Assembly: GCA_036583965.1 (NCBI GenBank)
Contig: JAZBQD010000014.1
Location: 68,736,835-68,800,834 of the forward strand
DNA from: Prunella strophiata
Lineage: Eukaryota > Chordata > Aves > Passeriformes > Prunellidae
Length of the DNA: 64,000 nt
Direction: 5' to 3'
The position numbers and the translations under genes were made by a program. Position 1 is the stretch's first letter. Each line of letters opens with the position of its first letter. Under the pieces are notes generated by a model. The model was not told the origin of the DNA. It saw only the letters and a list, made by a program, of their open reading frames with translations, and searched no databases. Shown here in pieces: positions 10,562 through 22,165 of this stretch.

Positions 10562-10591
10562 GACAAGGTGGGGATTGGTGCTCATAGATTG

Positions 10592-11218
10592 TGTCAGAAC
10601 CCAGCACATCCCTCTGGCTGCCCTGGGATGGCTCCAGCCCCTGGCAGGGGCTCAGAGACCTTGGCACAGAGCCCAAGACCCCTGTGCCTTTGATCTTGAG
10701 CCATGGAAAAAATTACCAACCTTATATGAGGAGTTGCAAGCCACAAAAATTAAGTAGAGTGACAGTTAGTTTATCACAGGGTGGAAAAGTAGAATTTTGG
10801 GAGTATTTTAGAATGAGGGTTCGGGGGTCAAGATGGAGGAATTTGGGTGTGTTCTGTCCTTCTTTCTCCTTCTTCACAGCCTCCATCTTCTGGGTGATGG
10901 TGGCACTTTTGGATTGGTTTAGAGTAGAGTTGGACTGTGTAACATGGGTGATAGGTATTGGAAAATAACTGTAAATAATGTACAGGTAGTTTTTAGTATA
11001 AAAAGACAACACCACCCCAGAGGTGGGCAGTGTGCCTGGGACTGACCTGCTGAACAGACCTGGGCTGGTCAGGGAGAAAATTTGTTAGATAAGGAAAAAA
11101 TAAACAACCTTGGAGACTGCAAATGAAGAGTCCTGACTCCTTCTTTGGTTCTCAGGCTGGGACACAGAGACTCTCAAACAGATCAGGGTCATCTTGAGCT
11201 CCTGAGAGACCTCTGACA
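10592..11218 (+). mobile_element. Solo LTR, family A, copy 3 (class II ERV-like)
   Basis: A 627-bp LTR, TGTCAGAACCCAGCAC...CTCTGACA, same family and orientation as copy 1. TATAAAA is at 10997-11003 and AATAAA at 11099-11104. It is flanked by a perfect 6-bp target duplication, AGATTG, at 10586-10591 and 11219-11224. The right flank is a CR1 3' end, so this copy too landed in a CR1. No internal proviral sequence remains. Confidence 0.95.
10997..11003 (+). promoter_or_regulatory. TATA box of LTR copy 3
   Basis: TATAAAA at the conserved LTR position, about 100 bases ahead of the intact AATAAA signal at 11099-11104. Confidence 0.7.
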
Positions 11219-11292
11219 AGATTGGACTTGATGATCTCAGAGGTCCTTTGCAACCTAAGTGGTTCTGTGGTTCTGTGTTCTGTGATCCTTTC
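11219..11292 (+). mobile_element. CR1 LINE 3' terminus (hosts LTR copy 3)
   Basis: AGATTGGACTTGATGATCTC, then AGAGGTCCTTTGCAACCTAA and repeated GGTTCTGTG units: the canonical CR1 3' end, cut on its left by LTR copy 3. Confidence 0.9.
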
Positions 11293-12403
11293 TATTATGT
11301 CCATAAAAAATTCTCCAAATGATGACTTGCCACAATAACCTCAGTTCCCTGGAGGACACTGGGTGTTCAGGATACTTTTTCCATCAACTTTGGGACACAC
11401 AGAAAGAGACAAAATGGGCTCAATTTTCAGCAGCATGGAAAAGAACAAAATAAGATGGTGTCAAATGTGTCACCTTCCCTTCTGAACACCAAGTGGCCTC
11501 AGACCAGCTCTGGCAGCCAGGAGAGCTGGCCCTCAGAAGAAGATGCTCCAGAGTTCTCAGCTAGGCTCAGGAGGAGACACCTGGGACAATGTCCTGAGCA
11601 ATTCCAGCTTTAGGAAGGTACATAAAGCTAAATTAAGCAATGATCCTCTTACTCTGTCACTGTCACAGCCAACTGATTATAACCCACCTAGGTGCCCAAG
11701 TGTCTGCAGCACTGCTGCAGTAGAAATGGGATTTTGGCAAAGGTAAAAATAAATGGGAGATCTCCAGGCATTTAATGGCTGTGGTGCTCACTGTTTCTAT
11801 TTCCCTACAAATGGCTGAAGGCCACTCCATCAACCCCTTTGAAACAGGGTGTGACACTCATGTCCACTCTGGCCAAGGGGTATTGCAGTGTGGACAGAAG
11901 CACTGGAACCTCCACACTCCTGTTGAGAGACCAGGGGGAGAAAAAAGGGAAAGAAATTAAGGACAGATTATTGCTGTAGGTGGCCTCCAGTACCCTGTGT
12001 AAGGTGTGGGAAGAGCAGAGGGCTGTGAGGGAGGCACAGGAAGAGCTCCTGTCAGGAGGTGAGGGTTTGGGGCAGCACACAGCAGGGACACTGCTGTGGG
12101 CAGGTGTGAACACAGAGGATGTCACCTCCCTCAGGGTGGTTTTGGGGATGCCGGTGCTGCTGCCCTCAGTTCAGTGCAGAAATACCTGAGCTCAGCTGAA
12201 AGGAGCTCAGGGAGCTGCTCTGTGACACTACAGATGTGGAGGAAGGGCTGGTTGATCATTGCTATCTGTGCATTGCATCATCACACTCTTTGTATATCCT
12301 ACTTGTCACTACAGCAATGAAAATGCAAATTTGGGACAACCTAACAATTGGCTGCAAGTACTCTGGGCCCCTGGAATGAAACAAATCCCTGGGCTGCTTC
12401 ACT
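11293..12403. other. Unique sequence, no gene seen
   Basis: Mixed-composition unique DNA. Overlapping frames of 60-106 codons on both strands around 11.6-12.3 kb resemble no family. Confidence 0.5.
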
Positions 12404-12456
12404 GAAAGTTGGACTTGATGGTCTTGGAGGTATTTTCCAGCCTCAATGATTGTCTG
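12404..12456 (+). mobile_element. CR1 LINE 3' terminus, short
   Basis: GAAAGTTGGACTTGATGGTC followed by TTGGAGGTATTTTCCAGCCT matches the last 60 bases of CR1. The terminal 8-mers are decayed. Confidence 0.75.
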
Positions 12457-14398
12457 TCCCTCAGTGCTCCTGTTGTGTGGTGGTAACAAATGAAAGCCAT
12501 GGTGTTGCTGCATTATCTTCTCTTTCTGGAGAAGGTCAGGACCTGCAGGGTGAAAATATCCCAGAGGTGAAAATATCCTTCCTGTAGGATATCTCCTAGC
12601 TGTGCTAGGAGGCCTCACACATTTACCCCAAACACACAGTCCTGAAGCTTTCATTTATTATTAAAAGTAGGTCATCACAGTGTCAGCTCAGGCTGTTTTG
12701 TCTCTGGTGGATTTGAACATTTTGCTTTCCAGACAATGACAGACACATCCATGTATGAATCATTTTTTTACCTCCAGCTTTGTCTGATTCTTAGAGAGAG
12801 CTCTCACAGAGGATTAGGTGGCTGGAAGCCTGCTTGGCAGTGCCTGCTAATGAGAGGAGAAACAAAAGATGGAGAGCAAAAACAAAACTACAATCTGTTT
12901 CTTGCTTTCTGATCCCAAGTGGTTGATCCTATGATTTCCTTCAGGATGCATAAGAAAAAGCTCAAACATGCCCTGAAATTAAATGACTGTGCTATAGAGG
13001 GTGCCCCACACAGGAGTTGAGTGCAGCACTCCAGTTGTACCTGAAATCTGTTTTGAAGGCTCAAGTGGGACTTTGGTGATAAGAAGGCTTTGTGTTTTAT
13101 CTTCCAGTACAGCCTTGCAGATTTGGACTTAATCTGGGTGTTGTGTAAGGCATCAAGGTGCTGCAGCACTAAATGTAACAATTGAAAGCAGCAATTCTTT
13201 ACATTGGTGCCTCTGCTTTGCACTCAAATGCTCTTATAATTTGTGAGCACTCTTCTGTGCACAGCAGTATTTGTCAAAAGTCCTTTTCCAGGTGAGGGAA
13301 TGCAGGTCTCCATTTATTAACAATGAAAGAGACTTAATTCTCTTGAAGTCCCAGAGTCTATAAGGCTGCAGAACCAGGGGAACAGGGGAATGGTGCAGCC
13401 ACAAAAATGATTTTGAAAGGTCACCTCACACAACTGAGACAGTCAGGTCTTACCCACCAACCCTAGGAAGGGCAGGGGCTTGTTTAATATTCATTGTGGG
13501 CTTTCCCTAAAAGTCAGTGAATGTTTAAAAATGTCACTGCACAAACTCCTAATTCGTGTTATTTCTTATGCCCTTGCACGTTCAGTAATGGGGAATCAGC
13601 TCTGGGTTGCAATTGGAAGGTCATGAGGTGCAAGGAGCTTTGACTTTTAGTAATGTCACTACACTTAGCACTGGCTATGAAGATTATGCATTTTTGTAAT
13701 TTCATTCCAGTGGTGTGCCTTTCTTCCCCCAGCTCTTTTGGTTTGGATCTCTGAGCTGTTTGGGGCAGCAGTTTTCACTTCTACAGCTCTGGACTCATAC
13801 TAGCATGAGGGTTTTTAACCAAGGTACTGGTGAAATATGAATCCTAAATAATAAATGTGATGCTGAGGCAGTATATATTCCATTTAAGAATTACATTTTT
13901 CCTACTGAAATTCATGTAGAATTTCACTTCCATGAAGAGCTGCCAGACAGATTCAGATCCATCTTGTCAAGAGGGTGAAGTCAAAGAGGCAGCTCCTTGT
14001 AAATCAGAAAAAGTTCATTGACTTGAGGCAGCTTTGCACTCATTTAAGCCACAGTGGGAACATCTCCAATCATTTTAGAAGTCTGGATCAAGAGGAATAC
14101 TTGTATGAGTTTGCTTTAGGGGTTTGTTTTGTTTGAGTCTGGGGACAGAAGGAATGTGCTGGAACAAAAAGTTACATGGACTGGTTTGTATTTGAGGTTT
14201 GCTGGAAGAGTCAGTTAAGAGCTTAATTTAAGAGTGAGATCTTAATTTAAGAGTTAAGGTCAAGAGCTTAATTTAAGAGTAAAAACCATGCTTTTTAAGA
14301 GCCAGAAAACTGAATGTTGAAACCATTGTGCATTAATCTAGAGACATACAAGTAACAAACCCCAAGGTATTTATGCATGCAAATCCATATTCATACAC
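12457..14398. other. AT-rich unique sequence with a triplicated 14-mer
   Basis: CTTAATTTAAGAGT occurs three times, at 14222-14235, 14241-14254 and 14267-14280, a decayed local repeat. A 111-codon minus frame (12888-13223) is unrecognised. No gene is supported. Confidence 0.5.
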
Positions 14399-14470
14399 AG
14401 AGTCACTTAGGTTGGAGAAACACTTTGTAAATCATCAAGTCCAACTGTAGCCCTAACACTGCCAAGCCAC
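14399..14470 (-). mobile_element. CR1 LINE 3' fragment, short
   Basis: CAGAGTCACTTAGGTTGGAG, then ATCATCAAGTCCAACTGTAG: the CR1 3' signature in minus orientation. Confidence 0.75.
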
Positions 14471-15304
14471 ATCCACATGCACTCTGCAGGAATGTTTGGA
14501 TGTAGCAGGGGGATAATCTACACAGGGTACCAGAAGATCCTACAGTTGTACACCCCCAGACAGCTCAGGGTATGACCACAGGTGTCTGGTCTAAAACCAA
14601 GGAGAGGCCCTTGTGATCAGGAGTATCAGGAGGTGACAACAAGTTAAAGATATAAAGAGAGACCCAGATGATAAAAGAGAATTGCAGGAACAGAACAGTC
14701 TTGTGTCCCATCTGCCTGTGTGAGTATTTATGCATGTGTTTATTTGTATTCCCCACCACTCTCACTGTTAATTTTGCAAATGTTCTCAATGCATTTGCCC
14801 AGATATTGGAAATCAGGGGCATGTGCTGTGCCATGGCAGTGACATGGAGCCAGGGGAGCTGCTCCAGGCTCTTATTCCTGTGCAGACATTTCCCCCTCTC
14901 TAATGTGAAAGAATTGTGGAAGTGGATGGACTGACTTCCATGCTTGAACCTGCAGTCCTTGCTCTAGTGCCTCAGCACAGTGTCTGAGTCAGCTGAGGAG
15001 TCTGATGGACACAAGGGCAAAATGAGAAAAAATGCAGAGATGGGCACAGCCATGTGCTGCTAGAGATGATGTAGGAGACATTTCAGAAGGTGAGAGTCTG
15101 CTTTTGAGGAGATAATCTAGAAGATGTGGAGCAGGAGGTGAAGAGGACCAACAGCTATAGCTCTGTTCCAGGCTGGAGTTGCAGAGCTATTTTCTTCCCA
15201 CTTGAACAGGGTTCAAGATGTAATTTTGCTTTTGCTGTTCCTTCTGAGGTCTGTGGGGCTGTGGAGGAAGTGGCTGCTCCTGTCTAACCAGCCCAAGTGT
15301 CCCC
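14471..15304. other. Unique sequence, no gene seen
   Basis: Overlapping 88-89-codon frames on both strands at 14.57-14.93 kb look like chance. No structural RNA or repeat is recognised. Confidence 0.5.
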
Positions 15305-15672
15305 AGACATGGAATGGTTTGGGTTGGAAGGGACCTTAAACACCATTCTGTTCCAACCCCCTGCCATGGGCAGGGACACCTTCCACTATCCCAGGTTGCT
15401 CCAAGCCTCATCCAACCTGGTCCTTGGACACTGTCCAGGGATCCAGGGGCAGCCACAGCTTCTCCTGGGCACCCTGTGCCAGGGCCTCACCACCCTCACA
15501 GGGAAGAATTTCTTCCTAATACCTGACATAAATATCTCATTTTTCAGTTTGAAGCCCTTGTGCCTTGTTCTATCACTACAAGCCCTTGCCAAAAGCCCCT
15601 CCCCAGTTCCCTTTCACTCTGTTCTCTGGGTTCCTTGCAGCAGAGGTGGCACTGGCTCTCCAGATGACTGAA
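15305..15672 (-). mobile_element. CR1 LINE 3' fragment, long
   Basis: About 370 bases in minus orientation. ATGGAATGGTTTGGGTTGGA, CTGCCATGGGCAGGGACACC, GGGGCAGCCACAGCTTCTCC, CACAGGGAAGAATTTCTTCC and TTGAAGCCCTTGTGCCTTGT occur in the family order. The 124-codon plus frame across it is the usual antisense frame of this repeat and not a gene. Confidence 0.95.
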
Positions 15673-16483
15673 GAGAGGGTTGTCACCTACACATTGGAGG
15701 AGTTGTGCCTCTGACTTACACTTCCAGCAGCCACAGCCTGGATGTGACCTCCCTCCTCCAGCCTAGGAGCATCCCTTTGATCATTGCACGGGTTTGTTTG
15801 CCTGCTTTTCATCAGGCTGCTGTACTAAGCCCACCAGCAAGAGCTTCTAGCCCTTGCCCAAATTAAATCCAACCTCCCTGTGAGCACTTTGTCCCCTCTG
15901 GTTTTCTCTTGGTGTGGCTTGTGCAGTGCAGGGGGAGAAAGGGGAACTGATCACTTGTGACAGGGCACTGGGCAGTGTAATAAGCAGAAGATGATGACAC
16001 ATGTGAAGCTGAAGGGAAGGCAGGAAGTGTTTTTTTGGAGATGAGTAGGTTTGATTCTAACTCATGTGACCTATGACCACATTGGCCTGAGGGCAGACAG
16101 TGGCATCCTAGGGCAGTGAGCACACTAAAAACCACAGCAGAGCAGTGAGGGGTGACCAGGATATCTCTGTCCAACCTGCCAGAGGTGCACTCATGTCCCA
16201 GCCAATCTTCCAAAGCAGTTCAGAGATCAAACTGCAGACCACAGGAAAGCCAAAGGGATCATTTTCATATGTGTGTGTGTGTGTGTGTGACTTTCACTTT
16301 GAATCCTTCTGCTCTCAATTTGGCAGAAAGAGAAGAACAGAGGAGCCTCTGCCCAACCCAGCAGGGCAGATTGAGTGAAAATTCTAGATCATCAACTCCA
16401 AAATAAAGGGATTTAATGTCTGCCTCCTGGTGGAGAGTGTGTCAGCCATTACATCAGTATTTCTGGAGTGCCAGCCAACAACA
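15673..16483. other. Unique sequence with a TG microsatellite
   Basis: Contains the (TG)n run annotated at 16269-16289. The 116-codon minus frame (15863-16213) is unrecognised. Confidence 0.5.
16269..16289. repeat. (TG)n microsatellite
   Basis: About ten uninterrupted TG dinucleotides. Confidence 0.95.
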
Positions 16484-16612
16484 TAATCATAGAATCACAG
16501 AATGCTTTGGATTTGAAGGGAACTTAAAGATCATCCAGTTCCAGCTTTCTGCTTTGGTCAGGGACACCTTCCACTAGAGCAGGGGGTTCAGGACCCCATC
16601 CAACCCACCAGC
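16484..16612 (-). mobile_element. CR1 LINE 3' fragment
   Basis: ATCATAGAATCACAGAATGC 8-mers, then GAAGGGAACTTAAAGATCAT, CAGGGACACCTTCCACTAGA and ACCCCATCCAACCC. Confidence 0.93.
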
Positions 16613-18264
16613 ATCTGGGACACACTTGCATTTGGGACAAACTAGGTGCCTCAGAATTTATAATAATTCAGGCAACATCCTTGACATTATTCTAGAAGTA
16701 ACTAGAATATAACTAATATAACTAGAAGTAGTTACCATGCAGGCAGTTTCGGTTTCTCTGTGATCACTTTATCTGAATACAAATCTGAACCCTCTGTACA
16801 TCCTCAGGACATGAAAATGTCTTACCACCTAATCATGTTTTTCTCAGATTTTATTTTTTTTTTCACTGACAGGCTGTTGGTTTATCACTTCCTAGGGTAG
16901 AGGAAGAGTGATTTGGGTTTGCCCTTTGCTGTCATGGATTTGAGAGTCAACATTGTCATGAGGTCACTGTGACATGTGAATAGCCCCCAGCTCCAAAGGG
17001 GAATCTCATCCTAAAAGAGCTTTTTTAGAGTCTGCATCACTAACTGGAAAGCTGGCAGCTGCTGAAGCTGGACCTGCAAACCCACAAGTTTCCTGGAAGT
17101 AGATTGGATCTAGAAATATTCCTGGGATCACAGCAGTAGTAGCCTGGATTTGGTCACTCCCAGGAGAAGATCATCCCCAAATTCTTTCAGGTGTACATGG
17201 TATCATGTAAAGAGTGCAGGAATTCCCTCTTACAGGTGAAGTTAGGCTCCAGCAGGGAGTGACATCCCAGAAGGTGTATAAAGGATTCATCACTGATGGA
17301 AAATTAACTGGAAAATTTTAACAAATCCTTGCTGTAAAATCCTCAGACTCCCACCCCTGAAAACATTGAGCAAATGAGCTGTCTCTCCTCTGAGCATGGA
17401 AAATCCAACATTTCCAGTGGCAATTTGTCATTGGAGTTTGTGTGCAGTTTCTTTGTTTTTATTCACCCAGATGGGAAAAAAAATAACAGAAGAAAGCTAT
17501 TGATTTTTAAAGTAATCCTTTCTGTCAATACAAGCCAAGCAGGTTTTGACTTCAGACAATTTATAGAGGTTTGCACACCTCATTTCAAGTATCATGCCAT
17601 GATCCTGCCTCCACGCTGCAAGTTATTTAATTAGACACATTAATCCACTAAGTGATGGCAAAATGTTTAGTAATGATGTCTAACCAGGGCATTTCAAGGG
17701 AATTTTGTTGTTTAATTAGGAGATAATTGATGATAGTGCAGAGTACCTGGTTATAAAAGGCTTCTGCATGTCAATTGGGCTTGTGCTGAGCTCAGTGGCT
17801 GTTAAATGCTGCTCATGTTACTTGCCATTATTATGGTACATAGATTTAAGAGTGGGCATTATTCACAAAAAAAAAAAAAAAAAAAAAAAAAAAATTAAAT
17901 TAGCAGTTCTTTTGATCTGGCTAATTAGATGTGGGGATAATGAAATACATGATTTCTGGAAGGAATGGAAGGTCTGGAAGGAGTGGAAAGGTGGGGAATT
18001 AACCAGCTGGCATGGAATTAGCCACTGTGATGGCACTGACTGAGGAATCAGCTCCATGAGGGACCTTGGCCATGGAACTGTTGAGGCTTCACCTTTGTGC
18101 TGCTGTGAATGCAGCCCTGATTTAGGAACCTGAGTCCTCCTGTGGGGGTGGGCTGTGGGCCAGGTCAGTCCTTGGTGCTGATCTCCATGGCTGTGTCATG
18201 GCTGGAATGGTGGTGCCTGTCCAAGCCAAGCTCATCTTTTAGTCCTCTCCACCATGGAAATAAT
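16613..18264. other. AT-rich unique sequence with a long A run
   Basis: Contains an A run of nearly 30 at about 17866-17894 and a locally duplicated AACTAGAA motif near 16.69-16.73 kb. The stretch 17.35-17.75 kb is homeobox-motif-like (repeated TTAATTAG-type cores), which conserved non-coding DNA can show, but I cannot test conservation. No gene is supported. Confidence 0.5.
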
Positions 18265-18289
18265 TTTGGGTGGGCTAAGCCCACCCAAA
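18265..18289. other. 12-bp palindrome, one-base spacer
   Basis: TTTGGGTGGGCT, a single A, then the exact reverse complement AGCCCACCCAAA. A very stable hairpin if single-stranded. Confidence 0.92.
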
Positions 18290-18546
18290 GTCAATGCCTG
18301 CCCTTGTGAGGGAAGGTCAGCTGCTGATCCCTCAAGTCTGGAGATCTGGGCAAGGAAGGAGCATCCTGGTGTGCAGAGCCACAGCACTGGACCCTCCATG
18401 GGAAAAATACCTGTCAGAGGCTTTGCTGAGAGCAAGGAGCTCAAGTGATTCCATCTTTTCCTGCCACAGCTCAATTTCTTGGCTTCACTCCCACTCCATG
18501 ACCTGGCAGAGCTCAGCTGTCACTGTGGAGCACAAATGACACAATG

Positions 18547-18780
18547 TGGACAGCAGCTCTTTGCAAGGTGTGAGAGAGCAAAAAGAGGAAGTTTATTGAA
18601 TTCTGACTCCATTTATAGTTTTCTGAAATGCCAGTGTCATTGGAGGGTGACAGTGCCACCTCCTCAATGCCACTGGACAGCCCAACAGTCCATCAAGTTG
18701 CTCTTCCCCCATAGAGGAAGACAAAACAATAAGTTATTTACAAACAGTGTGTGAGAAAGTTCTGCACAAGAATGTAAACA
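18547..18780 (-). mobile_element. LTR-like element, second family
   Basis: On the minus strand the order is TGTTTGTAAATAACTTATT, then ACTATAAATGGAG (TATA box, 18611-18617), CAATAAACTTCCTC (AATAAA, 18592-18597) and a short U5-like tail. A TATA box closely followed by AATAAA is typical of short-R retroviral LTRs. The ends are uncertain. One fit is TGTGCAG at 18768 back to ...TCCA at 18547, with 6-bp flanks AGAATG and ACAATG (one mismatch). I cannot assign a family. Confidence 0.6.
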
Positions 18781-21700
18781 TCAGAAGGCTTTAGAGAAAC
18801 TTAAAAAATCAGGACGACACTCAGCCACTGTTTTCTGCTGCCCTGCACAATTTGCAAAGTCAAAATATTTGGGAGTTGACTTGGTGGTGTGAGCCTGGCA
18901 TCAAAGAACACACAGGAAAAGCTGGTCTTTGTGGCAATAACTCAAATCATCCTCATGGCATTTTTGTAGCTTCCAATGATTCTACAGTTTAGCATTGCTA
19001 AAGATGGAAGTTTGTCAGTCCTGCTTTGCATGGGTGGACCCAAAGGAGTGGTATTTTTAGTTATCTTTGTGTAGGTAAGGCTGCTGGAGCTTCATAGTTG
19101 TCACTGAAGTCCCAGTCAATAGTCAGTGGAATTTAAAGTGCAATTTAATTGACTGAATGTGGACATTTACTTCAGAATGGGATAAACTGCATCATGAACA
19201 GCATTGATTGTCTGCCTTCTTGACACATGCAATCAAGCTTATCCTCCTACCATACAATCTATTTCACCACCTCGTTCCCTTTACCACTAGAAAGACAATT
19301 TATCATTAACATGCAATCCAAATCCAGCATGATAAGCCTCTGACTTCTTATCCTGTGATGCAGACCTCTAAAAACCACGAGTGCCATTGAGACAACACAC
19401 AAGAGATGATTGCCCTCAGTCTTTTCTAGCACAAGAACACCAAATTACCATCAAATTATGTGAAAGGAATAGGCTCAGACAAACGTGCAGATGCAGTTCT
19501 TCTTGCAGCATGCAAGGCCTGTAATTATGAAACCTCTCACTGGAGGATGTTGTGACCACTGAAAGCTTAGGCAGGTTCAAAAAGCACTTAGACAAATGCA
19601 CAGATAAAAATCCCTTGAGGGTTATTAAATTCCATTAGACTCTCCAGTTTAGGAAATCCTGGAAATGCAAGTTCCTGAAGGTGGAAAATGTCAAAGGAAA
19701 TGTGTGTGTTTGGCTTATTTATAATTTTTTTTAGTTGTTTGGGCGTTAGTAATTCTCAGAAACTGGACACTGTCTTGCCTGCACTGAATTTGTCTTGTCT
19801 TAACAACAAATTGCTCCAACTAATTCTACCTTTTCTTGGAGGTGATGCTTTCTTAGCCTCTGAGGTGTTTTTGCTGTCCTTTCCTTTTCCATAACTTTCT
19901 CAAAGAGCAAGCTCCAGAGTCTGGACCTCACCCTCCATGGGCACCAAGAAAACACCACAAACAAGAGGTTTACCTTACCTTCTGATATATTTTTTTTTTT
20001 TTTTAAGCTGATGGGGGGGAAAGAAAGAGAGGGATTTGGAGACCTGTGAATTTATCAGGTAATTACCTTCCATTCCTGGGAAGGTGTAGTCATCCACCTC
20101 CAGTTGTCCTCACCCCTTATCACTTCATTTCTGGTAAAACTGGGAAGAAATGTCACTTATATGGTGAAAAACCCAGTAGAGGGGTACAGCACATCTGCAA
20201 TTAATTCCTGCAGCTGAGAAAGAGTCAATGATTGAACTCCTGATCCCTGAATTTATCTGGTACCTTTGATTCCACACCTCCCTTGCTTGCTGGGCTCATC
20301 AGAGACCTTGGGTGCTGGAACCTCTGTGTTAATATTATTTCTATTTATTTTTTTTTCTTTTATTTAGCAAGATCCCAAGCCTGGAGCTCTTGACAGTTCA
20401 TGAGGTGTAAGATCTAGCTCCAGACTCAAATTTTTAAGCTTGGGGCCATTTTCTAGAAATGAGACAGATGTTATTTGCATATACCATCTTGTTTAAAAAT
20501 GGCATGATCCTCTGAATTAGCATAGGTCTAATGAGGAACATCTATTGCAGGATGCTATTTAATAATTCCCAGCTACATTTTATAGGAGATATTATGTTCC
20601 AACAAATACCCTCTATAGGAGCATTGCCTTCCAGTTCTTCTGAAATCCTTTAGTGGGTGGAATCTGATTATCAGGAAAAAATATGCAAAATATGCAAAGG
20701 TTAAAGCAGACAGTTGTTTTGAGGTATTTTCAGATCTGAACATCTTGATCTTTGTGATAATTTGTATTCAGACATGCTATGTTTGCTAAAGGAAAGCTTA
20801 AAATAAAAGTTAGTAAAATGCTTTGCTTTAGGGATTTGCTGGCTGGCTGTGAAGTGCCAGACTGCTCTTTAACTTCCCTCAGCATTTAGAGGCTCAGCAC
20901 TTGCTGCATTGCACTGAAATGTCACATCCTCAGCAGCAAATGGAGATGATTTTGTGGGGCCTGGACTCTGAGGGTGCCAGACTGCTGCTCTCTTTGGGTG
21001 TCTGGTGCAGTTTTAGATGTTCCTGAGTGCCACATGTCCAGAAAAGCACAGGTCCTATGTAGTCAGCCTCACCTGAATGTCTCAGGTATCCTCAGATGGC
21101 TCCAGGCATTTAAGTTTAGGTCAGTGAAAGAAGCCCTGCCTCTTTCTCATGAGAATTCATTTTGTTAATGATTGCTTTGGGAGCATTCCACCAAAACACA
21201 GAAATAAAGCTGGCAATTAAAGCATGATCGGTGTTCTTCATTGAAATTATAATCTCCAGATGTTTCCCCACACTTTTTGATTCTAGCCTGCCATCACTTC
21301 AGAGAGTCTTGGAAGGGAATGACACAAATTCCCTTGCACAAAGGCTCCCTGGTGCTCCATGAATGTGCAGGAAATCCCTTGGGTTCCTATGTCCCTCACA
21401 GTCTTACACCTGCAGTTAGAAATAACTTTGTTTTCTCAGGTATAAACCGAGATCCTGCCACACAATTTTCCTGGAAGGCAAAAGAAGTTGATTGACCAAT
21501 TCTTTGTCATCCAAACAAAGCTCTGGTGAAGATAACATCCTGTCTTCTTCTGGGTTTTCACCCACAATTTCTACCACGATCTTTCATGTTTGGCCTCCTC
21601 CCACATTCTAGCCAAGCACTGCCTTCCTCCTCTCCACAAAAGTCAACTGGCTTCCCCCCAGCTCAAGGAAATGAGTGTTTGATGTTGGTGGGGGAATTGT

Positions 21701-22087
21701 TTCAGACAGGGGAAGCTGTGGGCTGTCCTGGTGCTGGCAGATGACAGGAGAGCTGCCAGAAGGGGTTTTGGGGCTGTTCTCTGTAACCACACGAGAACAG
21801 AGATGGAAATTGTACAGCTCAAGGTGTGGCACTGTGGGGTCAGGTCAAGGATAAATCACACAGCTCAGGAAATCTGGGCTCTTCTTCCCTTCAACAGCAC
21901 AGAGGAAGATCCCTGCCTCAGTTTCCCCCTTTCCCATTTCCCCATTTCCCACAGAAGCAGAATGTGGTGGGCTGGGTTATTTCAGAGCTGACAGTTTGAG
22001 GAGGAAAGGAGTCATTCCATGAATTACCCGTGGATTTTTTGTAGGGAACTTGTTTCTTTCACCCACTTGCAAGGAGCAGCACAGAGG
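18781..22087. other. AT-rich unique sequence, no gene seen
   Basis: Longest unique stretch in the first third of the window. It holds T runs near 19.99 and 20.35 kb and three octamer-like sites at 20.47-20.70 kb. Open frames stay below 90 codons and none is recognised. Confidence 0.5.
20473..20698. promoter_or_regulatory. Cluster of octamer-like (POU) sites
   Basis: ATTTGCAT at 20473-20480 and two ATGCAAA cores at 20683-20689 and 20692-20698, nine bases apart. These match the POU octamer core. AT-rich DNA makes such matches common, so this is only a candidate. Confidence 0.25.
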
Positions 22088-22165
22088 TTTTACCTGTGTG
22101 GATTCTCCAAGGTCTGATAAAAGTTGTGTTTGCAACTAAAACCTTTGTAGGTGGGCATGGATCCC
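22088..22165 (-). pseudogene. Decayed C2H2 zinc-finger fragment
   Basis: In the minus frame, the translation around 22090-22160 contains NTTFIRPWRIHTGKTS. This resembles the helix, the last histidine and the HTGEKP linker of a C2H2 (KRAB-type) zinc finger. If aligned without gaps, both zinc-binding cysteines and the first histidine are lost (His replaced by Pro) and the linker is altered, so it is not functional. Only about one finger is visible and the frame is otherwise unrecognisable. A chance match cannot be excluded. Confidence 0.4.

Noticed and set aside
17866..17894. Poly(A) tail of a retrogene
   Set aside because: No AATAAA upstream, no target duplication and no gene-like sequence before it.
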